A stretch of 64,000 bases of DNA from Eucalyptus grandis (Eukaryota > Streptophyta > Magnoliopsida > Myrtales > Myrtaceae), in NCBI RefSeq assembly GCF_016545825.1, contig NC_052614.1, positions 40,022,072 through 40,086,071 on the forward strand. The letters run 5' to 3'. The notes under the pieces are model-generated. The model was not told where the DNA came from, did not search any database, and saw only the letters and a list, made by a program, of their open reading frames with translations. The position numbers and the translations under genes are program-made. Positions within the stretch are counted from its first letter, which is position 1. Each line of letters starts with the position of its first letter. Positions 35,501 through 50,500 of this stretch are shown piece by piece.

Positions 35501-38500
35501 TGGTTGGCCTTTTCTTGCCTTCGTTGTTATTATGAGGGATTTTTCTCATGCTCACACTCTGGATCTGAGCTTGCGATAATTTGAGGTTTCCATTCACTTC
35601 GATCTCTTCCCTTTCATTGATTTTGTCTGGATCGATATTGCATTTTATTTCTCATCAAATGAATGACATCCGGTGGCAGCTTTGAATAGATCATATACTA
35701 ATTCTCTTTCTCTGAAAATATAGAAAAAAGGAGTCTGTGCACTAATATCTGCCATAAAGGGGCCAAGTGTTGACATTCCCTTTTTTTCATTCTAGTTATT
35801 GACATGTGAAGGGGTGAAGAAGATTAGAGATAGAATCAAAAGATTTGTGACTAATCCCTCCCCTCTTTTTGGACTAATTGGATCTTTAGCAATTCATGCA
35901 AGAATTGGTCTCGAGGGGAGGGGCGACTTGCTTGGTTGAATTTTCTACTTTGGATACGAACTAATCACATAATATCCGCAGTAATTTGGATTTAGCTTTG
36001 GGAATTTGGGGAAGGAGTCTCTTTTCTCCTACATAGAGCTCCATTTATTAAGATATTGGCTAAACTCAGAGACTTGTTTGATGTCAAATGTGCCTATAAT
36101 AATGTATTGCCTTCTTCAGCCTACTGTACTGGAATTTTTTTTATTAAACAACATTTTTGAACTGTTGTGTGACCATAGTGTTGAATGAGCATTGGCTTAT
36201 GAAAATGTTAGGCTTTTATGTTGATTCAGAACATAATGAATGGGAAAACTTGTGAACTACTGCAAGCTGAAAAACTTATAGAAATTTTTTGGCTCTTGCA
36301 CATGCTGAGACATGTTTTTGCATGTCGCATATGTGGAGACGTGTTGCATGTTTTGAAATGCTAACATAAGGACTATAGTCAAAAGTACATATTAGACTTG
36401 AATTATTTTGGTTGTTGATCTGAAGCATGTCCTATGGATGGTTTTGATGTTTACTATATAGACTGTGGTCAGAATATGCAAGGCTGTGTAAGGAGTGCTT
36501 GTCATGTAGGGAAGAGTTGCATATACCAGTAATGCTTTTGATTTCTCTGACTAGTCCATTGTTTCAGTTATCCGTGCTAATGTCAGGTATTTTAAATTTT
36601 CTTATCCTTGTGTCGAGCATAGGTTCCCTGGAAGAGTCTTGGGAAAGAGCCAGTTATTGTTTTGATAGACCGTGTATTCATTCTTGCCCATCCTGCATCT
36701 GATCAGCGTACTCTCAAGGTATTTTCTTCTAATCCTTGGCTGCAAAGGGACATATGGATCATTATTAATAATAGGGTTTTGTTAATGGTCTTTGGGGCTC
36801 TTGTTAATCAACTAATTAAGGAAGCTCAACAATTTCCAATCTACTAATTATCCTTGTGTCATGCGCATGTGATGTCTTGAAAATTGAATTATTGGAGGTA
36901 AAGTATACTGTTAATAGTATCCTTAATAATAATCACATCGGTTTATGCTCCCCTCATACTCATTATAAAAGAATATATATTGTCTGCTGTAGGAGGAGGA
37001 CAAGGATAAACTCTTTGAGGCCAAACTTCAACAGATTGAGGTGTGTATGTTGGATGCATGCATGATCGCTGCTTCCACATTTATTTGGTGTCATTTTCTT
37101 TTGATCATCATGATGTTGTTGCTTTTTACTTTTGGGTTTGTGATTTTCTTGTGCATTGGAGCATTCTGTGTTTGACCGTCAACTCTTTCTTGATGCATAA
37201 ATTCCTTTTTGTGTGAACTTTTAGTATTTTGTTCTCATTATAGATTAATTTCCCATGATATTTATTTGTAACACCAGTAGAAAAAAGTGGTTGATTGTGG
37301 TTGGAGCTTCTAGGAACTTTTTTATTTATTTTTTGAGGAGGGGGGTTGGTGTCCAATGGCTGATTAGTTGCGCCAGATTTTCGTTTTGTGCAAGAGTTGT
37401 AGTGTGATTTTTTCCCGTAGTTTGATAAACTGAACTATTTACTGTCTCCTCTAGATTTCTGAGTATTTATTTACGTACTTTTAACATGATTGGAGTTATT
37501 AGGCCTTCATATATTTGATTCATCACTATTGAAACTGTACACTCTTGTCCTCACAACATTAAGACTGCTCCCAGATAATATCTATGTTTGCTCTATGATT
37601 GAAACTGCACACTCTTAATCTTCTTATGCATTACCATGTGTTCCCTTATAGTCCAACTTCCCCTTGACTCCTTGACTTTTGTAACATTCTCAATTGATTG
37701 GCCTTGATGTTAAAGTAATCTTGACCAATCCGTGCTTAGACTGCAGCAAAAGAGCTTTTTGAACTGGAACACATTTAAGCTTGGCTGATTATCTTGTTAC
37801 TCGTGTGCAAGTTGACGCCATTGTCAATGAATCATCTCTTTGAAGAGTACATGGTACAAGTGCCAACATGTGATGCTTGATTGTGCATAATTTTAGAGAG
37901 GTGGCGTGGATTCAATGGTTCCATCGTCCTGCTAACTTCGATTTGTGGCTCAATGCAGGAAGCAGAATCAGCAACTGTTGAAGCAATATCAAAGCCGAAA
38001 GTTGGAAATGTATGTTTGAAGAGAACCTCTGGTCTATTTGATAGTGTTTTTGTTTTTTATAGCAGCTCCATGACCTATTGTCTCCTGTAATTAACATCTC
38101 TGACAAGGTTAACATGTCTGGCATACTTTCATTTTTGCATGTATCATGTACCACGATGTCCTGAGTTATCCTTCAAAGAAGAAATTACTTTATGTACTTG
38201 TAGAATTCTTATGATCTTCAATTGGACATCTATCACTGTCATTTCGTTTGAAATATGCTCATGTGCATTTTCTTTGGAGCTGACCATGATCGGATTTCTA
38301 GATATAGTTGTTAAGAAAGGTATCACTGAGTGGTTTGTTATTGTCTTTTCTTTCATTGAATGGCTACTTGTTAATTTGTGATTTCATTATTCCATCTATT
38401 CTTTTCTTATTTGTTGTTCAATGCACATGTATGTTATCACAGTACTTGGGAGTGATTGTATTGCTGTTTAGGAATGTAAATGCACAGGATGCCTGCATTT

Positions 38501-41500
38501 TTCACATTGAATATCCATAGGAGAACCTAGAGATGATTTTCGTATCGATTTTGCTGAGTTTCTTTTGACGTGCCAGTGCACCCTGAATGAAGAGTTGCTG
38601 TGCCCCTAATCATCCTTAGAAAAGATTCAGGAAGCCTTGAAGATTTGGATTTTGAATTGTAAATCTTTCTCTAGCTCATTGACTGTTCTTATGTGGCTCG
38701 GCTGCACTGATATGTCTGACCCAAAATCAGCTTAGCCACACAAAAGACAAGTCCACCCAAAATTGAAGTCCTTTTGTGTGTGAGCCTACCTGGTTTCTCA
38801 TCTGCTGACTTAGTATTCCTTTTACATCAACTAGCATTATTTTTCTTTGTAAATGGAGCCATGTTGTCAATTGAATCTGCAATCTCTTTTATTTTCTGTC
38901 GTTTTAACATGTTAATAAGGACATTACCCCATCAAATAGACCACTGCAGAGCAAGATTGCAGTGACTAGAAAAACAAAAGCAGAATCAGGAATATGGTGG
39001 TTTAAATTAGTGGCTTGAGCTGTAACATCCTGTAATTTTTTATTATAACAGAATCCTAACATATTTAAGACTTAACCAGAAGTTAATGTGTTATCTATCT
39101 CAAGTGTTTAAAGAGGTTTGATGATGCTTTTTTAGACTTTTTGCTGTCTTTTCTGTACCATCACTCTTTATTGATAAAACAGTTTCTTCTAACCGCTGCC
39201 TTTTGGTTTTATGTTTAGTGTATAATATGTTGGACGTGTATAGAGATATAGTAAAAAAAATTTCACTTAGAAAAAAAGGCTCATGTGGAAGATTGCACAA
39301 GAAAAATAGAATGTAATGTAATGAAACGAGATAACTTGGTGCATATCTAGAAATAAACTATTTGTAGACAGAATTGTTTGCAGTTTGGCATTTGTTTGGA
39401 AGGCTGAGATGAGCTTAAGTTGTGGCATTAAATGAAAGGACCAGTTAATTTTTTTTTTTTTTTTTGGTTTATTTATGGAACATGGAAGATAATGAAGATT
39501 CATGTCCTTTTGCTTGATTAGGCAATTTAAACTATGGTATGAAAGTAATTAACAATGAGATGTCAATTATGTTCTCCAGATAGATGATTATAGGGAAAAT
39601 TGAACTGAAAATTATGTTTTATAGAGATCCTATCCATTGTCTGAATAGGGATATATAGACCATTCATCAGTAGAGCCTCAAACAGGTCATGGATTGAATC
39701 TGTCCAGGCCCGATTCCTTTACAAATGATATTTAAGCAGGTTGAATTGCAGGCGAAGAGACTGTAATGTTAAGACGGGGTTGCAACTTCATAGTACTTTT
39801 GTTGGTTAAAGCACTGGAATGATTTTTGAGCATTCTTCCTTGTGTCGTGGTGCTCCACACCAGAGTACTTAGTGTTGGGGTCCGTAAATTTGAAAGTATG
39901 AAGATGCTTGTGAATATTTTGGCTGCCCTTTGAAGAGACAAAAGGCTTCTCCTTATACAATCTTTTTCTCCTTTTGGACTTATTTCATGATATGTTGACT
40001 TTTTGGAGGCAATAGGATCTAGAACTTAGTTTGCCTGGTGCGAACATGTGCCTACCAATATGCTAATGCATTAGACTGAAAAAAGAGAGTTTTAGATTCA
40101 ATTTAGCTGAATTTCTGTGGCTTTGGCAGATTAACAAAAGTTGTTGCTTAATTAGGTTGCTTATCTGTTTATATGCTTGTTTGTTAAATTATCTATCACT
40201 CTAATGAGATGCTCATAATTGGAGCTGCACTTACGCATGAGTGATAGTATGAGGTTGATGGATGTTTTTCCCGTTGATTTTTGCTTATCTTCTTATGTCT
40301 CACTAACCTTGCAATGACCGATGAGCTGACACCTTCTTCTTTTGGCAGACACCTCCTGGGAATTCATGGCTGGGTTCTCTTATTGCTACAATTATCGGAA
40401 ATCTTAAGATATCAATTAGCAATGTACATATTAGATATGAAGACTCTGTTAGGTTGGTAATCTGAGCTCTAACTATTCTTAGAACTTTTCATTAAGCCCG
40501 TTAGGGGAGGCCTTTTCATCCTCTGCTTTTAATGTTCTGTTCGGTAAAGAATTTCATCAGTCAGGGTTAAAATCTTAGGTAATCATTCAAAACCTAAAGC
40601 ACCAACCATCTCAAAGGGGATTTTAATTGGATATTCATCATTTTAACTTTTTGATGACCTAATAATACCATGTGTCACTTCTTTTGTCCAATTTCAATTT
40701 CTGTGGCTTTACCTAAGAAGCTGGCGCTTTGCAGTAATCCCGGAAACCCATTTTCTATGGGTGTTACTTTGGCCAAGCTTGCTGCTGTTACAATGGATGA
40801 GCAGGGGAACGAAACTTTCGATGCCAGTGGAGCTTTGGACAAACTGCGGAAGGTCAACTCTTCCCGCTTCTCTAACCAGCGTGATATGTTGCATTTCATC
40901 TATGTTTCCATGGTATCATTATTCAAGATTAAATGTATAACTCTCCAAACGCAGCTGAATTGCCAATATCTCACATGTAATGGTCAAACAAATAGGTGGG
41001 TTATTTGGGAGCCTGTATGTATGAAGATAAGACTTCTAATTTATGATACTTGTGCGATCTTTTCTCTGAATGGCTAGGTTTTTAGGAGCATTGTTCCTTT
41101 AGGAATACAATTGCTAATGTCATACATCGTCTTGTCCAATGCCAAATATTCTTGAAAAGTACCAATATAAAGAGCCATTACAGTGAGGATAAGGCTATTA
41201 CCTACAGGAATGTGGAGGACTCTACTAGAAACAGGCGGATGCAGCGCTCGTGGGAGTTGGATCCTATTATCTTCTCTTCCCCTGTTTCTAGTCCGTTTGG
41301 CTAGGTGTCTTGTTGGTAGCTAGGTCGTATTGCCTGGCGTTTTTTGCCGCTTGGCTCCTGGTTCTCCGCTTGGTTTGGTGCCTTTTGGCTTTTTCTTCTC
41401 GGCTCCCTTCCACTCAAATTGAGCATGTTCATTTGAGTTTAAGTTTTTGGAGCCTTTTGGTTGTACATATTGACCTTCCCCATTATTTTAATTACTTACT

Positions 41501-44500
41501 TTCACCCAAAAAAAAAAAAAAAGAGAGCCATTACAGTGAGAGATCGGGGAGTTAAATCTGGAAATCAAGTGAACCTGTTGTTACAATGTAAAAGGGGATT
41601 CAGCACTACAAAAAGCCATGAGGTACCATTGACAGAATCTTCATGTCCACTGGCCTGGATCCCTCTTTCCCTTCACTTGATGATATTGAAATTCTTTTGC
41701 ATCCCAACCCCACAGATTGTGTCTGCCTATTTCCAGCCTTTCTCCATTAAATAGGCATATTTAAGTAGGTCCTTTCAGTCATACTCTGTCGCTTCCCATC
41801 CATTCTGCCACTGTATACCAACCTTGGCTGTAATGGGTTCACTTTATTATTATTATTATTATTTGTTGTCATGTTGTCGTGTTGTCAACTAATTAGCTTC
41901 AAATAGTAATTTATACTTCTAGCTTTGGGTCTGAGGTGTCTTTAAGATGTGGACACATGGGGCAATAATGATCTTTTTTTCACTGGTTGTAAATCTTTTA
42001 TGAGCAGACAGTCCTGCTGTGCTGAGGTAGAGTTTTTGACTGCTTGGTTCTGGAAAAAGTGTTTACATTCACTGCTGGAGTAATTCTGAAAGATTAACCA
42101 CAAACGTGTGCGCATTCGAAACAATCTACTTCAATAATGATGTGTCTGTGTTCTGAAGTATGTAGATTGGGGTGTTTTCAACACCTTTCACTACTACTTC
42201 GAGGATATTGACACCTCTTTATGGTTCTCATGCAAGTACTTTGGTCACGTCTCGTTTGTTTTGTCATCTTTCTGATGAAGAGTTCTTGCCTATGTGAAAT
42301 CCGAAAAGACTGATATTCTTATGCTGTTAGAGAACTTTTGATTTGTTTCGACCATAAATCTTTCCTTCCTATATTCAAACACTATCCCCCAGGAAAGGGC
42401 CTTAAGGTTATTATTTATATGTTTATACATTTATTCGAATTATGTTATATAATATACACCAAATAATTGAGGTTAACATATTATGCCTTTTGTATAGTCG
42501 TTACAACTTGAGAGGCTTGCCATGTATCATGATTGCAACACTGTTCTGTGGAAGATAGATAAAAGATGGGAAGACCTAACTCCTGATGAATGGATAGAGG
42601 TTTGTCTCAATTCTTTTGAAGATATTGGCTATCTCTTTGCAGTTGGTGACGTGGATAAAGAATGACATCCACTAACATACCTTTTAATTAGATATTCGAG
42701 GATGGTATTAATGAACCAGTTGCTGGCCATGATACGGTGTCTCAATGGGCTATGGGTCGAAATTTTTTGGTCTCACCTATCAATGGAGTCCTTAAATATC
42801 ATCGTCTTGGAAAGCAAGAGAGGAATGATCCTGAGGTCCCATTTGAGAAGGCTTCACTTGCCCTGAATGATGTCACCTTGACGGTTACAGAGGTATTTAT
42901 CCTCCTTTTCATTTTGCTTTGAGCTGCTCTGTAATTCACTAGATGAGAAGTAACCAAGTTTTTAGATCTGGTTCAAGTGCCTTCTGCTCAGAATAGTTTA
43001 CTTGAGAGGTTACTAATCTCCCTTACTTCTTTTACTCTGCCCAAGAAGCATAAATGGAGATGTTGATTGCAAGAGGAACTCCAGCCTTTTTTGGGCTTGC
43101 GATGACCTTTTGCAATCTAGGAAGATTTAGGACCTAGGCTGTGCTCATGTTGGTATTCTCACTTTTTATTTTCCCCTCGAGTTTGCTGCAGTTTTTCTTT
43201 CATGTGCATTTACTCATATCATATTTGCCATAGACAATGAGAATTAATATCATCCTGTACTGTCTTTGTTAGGGACAATATCATGACTGGATCAAACTTA
43301 TGGAAGTTGTTTCAAGGTACAAGATTCATGTGGAAGTTTCACATCTAAGGCCGATGGTAACAGTTTCAGAGGGTCCCCATCTCTGGTGGCGCTATGCTGC
43401 TCAGGCAAGCCTGCAGCAAAAGAAGATGTGGTAAAGATGCCTAGGATATGGTTTTACTAGCATCCATTTCTTGGGTTATGCATGTTTTTTGAAAAGATAA
43501 ATTATCTCTACTTTGCATCATGGATATCTTGCAGCTTATCTGAGATTCTAATTTATTTCAATTAGCAGTGCTATACTTAGTTGTACGAACTTCAAGCTGA
43601 CTTGCATTCTGTTGTTATAGCTATCGATTCTCATGGGACCGCATTCGGCACCATTGCCAGCTACGTAGGCGCTATGTTCAGTTATATGCAGCTGTATTGC
43701 AACAGGCATCAGAAGTTAATCGTACAGAAATGAGAGAAATTGAGAAAGATCTGGATTCGAAAGTGATTCTCTTGTGGAGGTATGGAACTGTTGTCACTTT
43801 GTTTTCTAGATCCAGTGAGTTTCACTAGCAACAGAAACTGCTTTTTTGCCCTGAAAATTGTTAAGTGATACTGGTTGGTAAAATACAGCCGTTTTAGAGT
43901 ATCTTAATTTTTTTAATCCTCATGGTGATGTAAATGATGTACAAGACTTCCTTGGAGAGACGCTTCCTTGGAGCCTTTCTCAATGAACTTTTTGTTTATA
44001 CTGATAAAAAATAGGACCAAAGTGCTTCATAACATAAGGAGAAAAAAAGGAAAAAAAGAAAGTTAAGTTCTCATTAGGAAATGTGATGAGATCAAAATCA
44101 CTCTGAAGTTTAAAGGACATTAAGATGAAAGGAGATTCTCCATGAGGAAAAGCGTAAATTTTGGCCCATTTGATTGTTTATAGAAGCAAACACCATTTTT
44201 CTCGCTCTTTAATAGGTTAACCTGTGCCTAAGAGCTAGGGCTGTCAAATAGGTGGGTTGGGTTGCATCAGGTTGAAAATGATCTGACCTGAATCAACCCA
44301 TTTAAATTTAATACAAATATTAGTGACCATATCCGATCTGACTTGGTCCATATTACCAAAACACATCCATATGCAATCCAACATATGAAATCTGTACCTA
44401 CACGTTAAACCCACTTGAAGCTCTTCATGTGTATATGTTACTTGGTTTAAAATTTCACATCAAATAAAACAGTAAATTATTACAATGAAAAATTGCTAGT

Positions 44501-47500
44501 AAATGAAGTCAAAAACATAAAAAAAAAAATTGTAAAAAATAGGGAAAAAAGGAAAAAGGAAAGCAAAGAGAAGGAAAAAAATCTGAAAATTCTAAAATAA
44601 TTGCAAAAATTGATGATTCAAAACTTGGGCAAAAAATTGGTGAATCAGTATCGTGAACGTCAAAGTTGCGTTGGGTGTCCATCATCTATCTCCTTGAGCT
44701 TTGTGGAAGTGTATGAGTATGGTCAATTTAAAAATAGTTCTTGGCTAATTCAAAACTTGTTGATTCAACCATTAATGTGAAAGTTGATTGAAATTGCCAT
44801 CTCTTGTTATTTGCCGTGGATTCCTTTGTTCATCTACACATTTTCGAGATGAAAATGAAATAAGGAATCTGTTGTTAGTGCATTCTGAGCGTTTTCTTTT
44901 TCCTTCAATGGAAATATAAAAATGAGATAAGAAAAAATCATATATGTTAATGAGCAAGTGTGAGGGAGAGTGCAGAGAGAGTTAGAGTTCATGGGGGTTG
45001 GGTCTGGGCAAACTATGAACCCATTGACCCATATTTATTTTGGGCTTTGCCTTTTTAAACCCATTTTATGACCCATATAACGACTCTACCCATCATATAT
45101 TGGTGAAGAAGTGGACCTATAATCCATTTAGACTGCTCTACTTAGAGCTTATAAGAAAGTGTTAATTTAGGGTCAATAGTCCTAGTCACTAACTAAACCA
45201 CAAATCTTGAGAATTTAATGTTTTTTTCAACAATAAGGCCTGCTTTTACTGTGTGAGTTTTGTTGGACTCGATTTGTATTTTGATCATCATGTTCATATT
45301 TTCGCTCTACATATTGTTAGGTTGCTGGCACATGCTAAGGTTGAATCTGTCAGATCGAAGGAAGCAGCTGAACAACGAAGGCTCCAAAAAAGGAGTTGGT
45401 TTTCATTAAGATGGTATGATTATACAATATTTATTTTTCCTCTTGGGAGCAGTAACAACTAACAGCTTTGGCAATTTAAATGATACTGATTTAAAGCTTT
45501 GGACCTTTTAAGTAAATCTTTGTAGGTGCAAGTTTCCAAGGGCGGATGACCCTTAAATCTTTGTATAGTTTTGTATGGTGAGATGCATGACTAAAGTTTT
45601 TTATTAGAGCTTTCTGTTAATCACCATTTCATTTATGTGTAATGTGGCAGTGACACATTTGTGCTGATAATAATTCTAATGCAGTTGAAAATGGAGCAAA
45701 TCTTCTACTAAAAGTTTATCTGATATTCGAGTAGACAAGTCAATATCTTATATTTGTGTCCTAATGGAGAAAAACTAATGTCTTGAATAGTATCTTGTCA
45801 ATGTTTATCTTCTCTTCTGTTCATTGTTTTAATTTAACTGTATGGGTATCCTTTTATGCTTGGTGAAGAGTTTATGTAAGTGAAGTGCTCATATTCCACA
45901 ACACAAAAATTCTTAACATGTACTATATGCCGTGCCACATAATAAAGTGGGTGCCCTACTTGTGGTCGCCTAATATGTTTGTGTTATCACTGCAACTACT
46001 TCAACTGTGCATCCCAGGTTCTCATCATTGTTTCTATGGTAGGCGTTCGAGCTCTGAAGATGACTCGGAGAAAGATGCTCCTGAGGAATTGCATGTAGCT
46101 GAGGGAAGATTGACTAAGGAAGAATGGCAGGCGATAAACAATTTACTTAGTTACCAGCAGGATGAGGAGTTGACTTTACACTCTACAAAGGACATGCAGA
46201 ATATGATTCGGTTTCTAGCTTCTGTGTCTGTTGGCCAGGCTGCAGCAAGGGTCATGAACAGAAATGAGATTGAAATAATCTGTGGTAGATTTGAGCAACT
46301 TAATGTTGTGACTAAGTTAAGACATCGTAGCACGCACTGCGATGTGTCATTGAAGTTCTATGGTCTCTCTGCGCCTGAGGGTTCGCTGGCACAGGTCCAT
46401 GTTTGTCTATCATTATATTTTCATGCCCTTAGCCCTAAAATCCTTGCTGTACCTGTAGAAAAATACCATTGATAGATGCTTTTTTTTTACTATCAATGAT
46501 GGCTTCACTATGTTTTTGCTTATTTTATGTTAAAATATGGAATCCCATTTTTGTGCTGCTGGCCACTTTTAAAAGGCAACATTAATTTTTTGTTTTGCTC
46601 ACGTGTTGCACCATATAGCTTCAATTGTACAATTTGTGGCATTATCATTATGAACCTCACCATGTTAACTGGATCAAATCATTCTGATAATCTTCAGGTT
46701 GGTAGTTACGTGTGTGGACACTGTAGATGAATTTGTTGACAATTTGGTAACAGATGTTCTTGTGCAATCAATTGTCAAATCACTAGGTACAATTTTAGAA
46801 TATAGTGTGCAAAGTGTGATTGAAATCAAGTAGGAGGTGATTTTTCCATTACGCATTTGTCTTTTTATATAACGACTTCTCTGTGATCAATGCTTGCAAA
46901 TTCTATTCTTAATCATAAGTGGAACCTGTATTTGGTTTGACCTTTGTGCCAAACATTTTGATTTTTTATTTTTTATGCCATAAGCTCAATTTAGGGATGT
47001 TCTTATGCATAATTTGAAGTTACTTGCAGAGTGTTATTAGTGAGCAGAAAGTTAATGCATTAGCGGCTACCTTCGTGAGCTCACCAGTTGGGGAGGATGT
47101 AGACTGGCGGCTCTCAGCTACAATTTCTCCATGCCATGTGACGGTAATTATGTGAAATACAGCTGCATTATCAATTTTTGCTAGTTATAACAATCTATGT
47201 GATCAACAGGCAAGTAATTTTTGCAAGTCTATATAGGCTAATTCTGCAAGTTTCACATACAGGTTTTCCCACATCACTAGGAAATTTCAATGTACCAATA
47301 TGAGTAGTGCAAGGATGCTAGTCGACACAAAATACTTTTATGTAACTCATGGGCTATTGCAAATAACCCATAGGGAGGATGTAGACGGCTTAGCTGGGGC
47401 GGGAGAAAGAGAGGGATAGTGAAAAAATGTTGATAGCCAGCAGCAATGTAGTGATGGCTGATGAGCACAAAAAGGAAATTCACACTTTGCAATTTAGGCT

Positions 47501-50500
47501 GTTTGGCCTCTTTGGCCTTAAATTATTCGGGCTCTGCTTGTGGATTGATCTGTATAGACCTAGGAGAATGGACCAAATGCTGGAGTTGGATAGTGTAGAG
47601 TAACTCTATTGGACAAATTGTACGGGCAACCACATGGCCTTGATGTTAAGAGAAGGAAGCAGGACAATTTCAAAGTAGGATGACACTGGTTGGGTTGGAG
47701 TTATGATGTGGATGGGCTTCATGGTTCTCAAGCTCATCCCCTGGATCATTTGCTACTGAGTAGAGATTTCTTTTTTATTAGAAATTTTACGTGATGAAAC
47801 AGAGCTTAGGATGACATTTTCTACAGTCTACCACATGGCCTTAATGTTAAGAGAAGGAAACAGAGACAATTTCAAAGTACGATGATGCTGGTTGGGTTGG
47901 AGTTGTAATGTGGATGGGCTTTGTGGTTCTCATGCTTGTCCTCTGGGTTATTTGTGAATGGTTAGAGTTTTTAATTTTTTTTTTTTTTTGGGAGAACTTT
48001 TACCTGATGAACCAGAATTTACTGCAGATTTTTAATCATTTTTCTAGTGTTTGAAGGTTTACAAAGTGCTGCTACATTTCCATTTCCTGAATTTTTTTCT
48101 GATTTTCTCTCCTGCTCGTCTACCCCTCACTAAGCTTCTGACATACTGATGTCTTGTCAGGTTTTGCTGGACAGTTACAATCGATTTTTAGAGTTTGTAA
48201 AGAGAAGTAGTGCAGTCAGTCCCACTGTTGCACTGGAAACAGCAGCTGCTTTGCAGGTAATCATGTTGAATACCTAAATCATGGCTCTCTAGGTTTGGTA
48301 AAACTAACATTAAACTCTTTCAACACCAGATGAAGATTGAGAAGGTGACTCGGAGAGCACAAGAGCAATTTCAGATGGTCTTGGAAGAACAAAGCAGGTC
48401 CCTTCATTTTTCTAATATCATTTCACAAGTCATGGCTCTTGCCTTAGGAATTTTCATGCTGTCCTTCCCCAACCACTTTAGTCTTAAAGCTTGGTACAAA
48501 CTTGGTTAATGCAGAAACTTCAGATAAATACCAAAATGAATGCGTCTCTGGCCCTTTCTTTCTTTTAATAGCGAAGTTCCAGTGAATGTACTGCAATTCT
48601 CATGATCATAGAAAGCTTAAAGTATGCTAAAAGACGGCAAAATGTTATTGACAGAAACCAGAAACTGTGTCGTGGTATGAATAATTAGAGACCACCTTAT
48701 TTGACAGGCAGTGAGGGGCTATCCATTTACAGCTAAATGCTAAGAAATGCTAGATAAATTTCGAGACTGAAGCTAGAAATGCTTCTGCAGTTGGGGATGA
48801 ACTGTGCGTTTGAAAAGGAATTGGTTTTTCAAACAACAAAGAGAAAAGATCGATTCTTGCTGCTATAGCTCTGACAATATTTGATTACAGTTCGGGAGTT
48901 TTTGGGTTACAGAAAAGCATGTTAGAATATGCATAATTTGTTAGAATTTGTAGACTATCTCTGTATCTTTTGTACAGGTGGTACTGTGTGGTTCCCACTA
49001 GTTACCTTTCCTATATAAAATCTTCTTTTGCCTTTATGATAAATTATAAGAGTGAAAATTCTCATCCAGCCTCCTAAAACCTTAAAATGGATACCTATAC
49101 TTCAGAAGAGCAAGGATGTAGTTCAGTATTGTCCATTCCACAGGTCCCCTACTCCTCTCCTGATGGAATCCAAGCTATTAAGAGAGAGATTACAGGTGAA
49201 CAGATGCTCTCCATGTAATACTACCTACACCTTTCAAAGCTCCTAATTATTTCAGCTCAAGCTAGAAACTGCCTAACTTGGTCAAATAATCGACGAGAGG
49301 AAATTCTGAAGCCTTCTTGCTTGGCAAGAGATAAGCACAGTTTGCTTGACCCGACACCGGAAGCATATCAACAGGACCCCCTCTCTTCTTTTAGGAGGTG
49401 GTCAATAGTTCTATTTTTCCCTGAGCAGCTTGCAGGAAAACAATCCTAACTAAGGGAGGCTGTGACCATCCAAATAGCTCTGCAAGAGAAACTTGATGTG
49501 TTGGTCTAAGCCCTTGTCCAAGTGCTCCATGAGCTTTATAATTGACGTTTCTCTAAAGTTCCATTCTTTCCCAAAATCCTCTCTTCTCTGACAAGTCTGA
49601 TTATGAAGACAAAACAGATGTGAAAATGTCAAGTCCTTAGCATGTAATCTAGCAAGGCTCTGCTTCATGCCGATTCTCATTTGTGGGGATTCTTGGATTC
49701 TTATTCTTCTACTTTAAGGCTTCTGCCATTGCTTTGATTTTCTAATAGCTTATTCAAGTGATGGGTTTATTGACTGCAAATCTGCTTACGCACTCTCTGA
49801 CAGATGATATGGTATATTTTATCTGCTGGAAAGCATGCCATTATTGACCATATTATTAAAATTCCAGCCATTTCTTACAATTTCATGCATCTTGCTAGTT
49901 TTTATATGCAAAAGTTGTCATGCCAATGAGAAGACATGCTTTTTATGATCATCAGCAGAAGGATTGCTGTGTAACTGTTGCTGCATTTGAGCATGCTGTC
50001 AGTTGCATAGCTGTTGTTTTTCTGATTCTGATTGCATTCTTGGAAGGATGGAGAATTTCATCCCAATCAACTGTCAATGCCTGTGCATAATCTGCATCTC
50101 ACTTTTGCCTGATATATGCACGTGTACTCTTTTCTTTTTCTTTTCTTGTCTTGGAACAAATGTCATAATAAGGTGGTAATAGAAAATGAGGGTTTTAAAG
50201 TTCTAAAATTTGTCAACAGTGTTGAAGAATAGCTTCTTCATTGTTGCGCAAGTTATAGAATCTCTCAGATTCTACTTTCCCCCTTTACAACTGTGAATGT
50301 ATGAAAGTTTAGGTGTTTCCTCAATATACCTTAGAGAATGGTGGTTTATGGGTTCTCTCCTCTGTAGTTTCTAAAGAAATTTGGTTTTACTCTTAAACAA
50401 AGGAAAGCACTTTAAGAACTCTCTCTCCCTGACGAATTTCTTTGAGCAGCGTTCCTCTTTTGAAAGAAGCTATTAAGTGATCATTAATGGGTTTGCAGGT

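Larger units (their letters stand above)
32533..40852 (+). other. VPS13 chorein-N domain (exons 1-8)
   Basis: Residues 1-206 hold the N-terminal chorein domain that caps the lipid groove and, in yeast and animals, faces the donor membrane (family knowledge). Visible signature words are [60 protein letters not shown] and [10 protein letters not shown]. Exon 1 codes only five residues and is followed by a 675-bp intron, typical of a leader-proximal first intron. Intron 3 is 3.1 kb. Confidence 0.9.

Noticed and set aside
41310..41555. 81-codon plus-strand frame in VPS13 intron 8
   Set aside because: It lies mostly inside the retroposon and runs through its poly-A tail into the target-site duplication.
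46698..46786. Candidate extra VPS13 exon in intron 14 (good acceptor TTCAG, donor-like G|GTACAA)
   Set aside because: In the phase handed on by exon 14 it meets TGA after ten codons, and the VPS13 protein reads smoothly from exon 14 (SLAQ) to 47030 (SVISEQKVN). It could only be a poison exon, with no other support.
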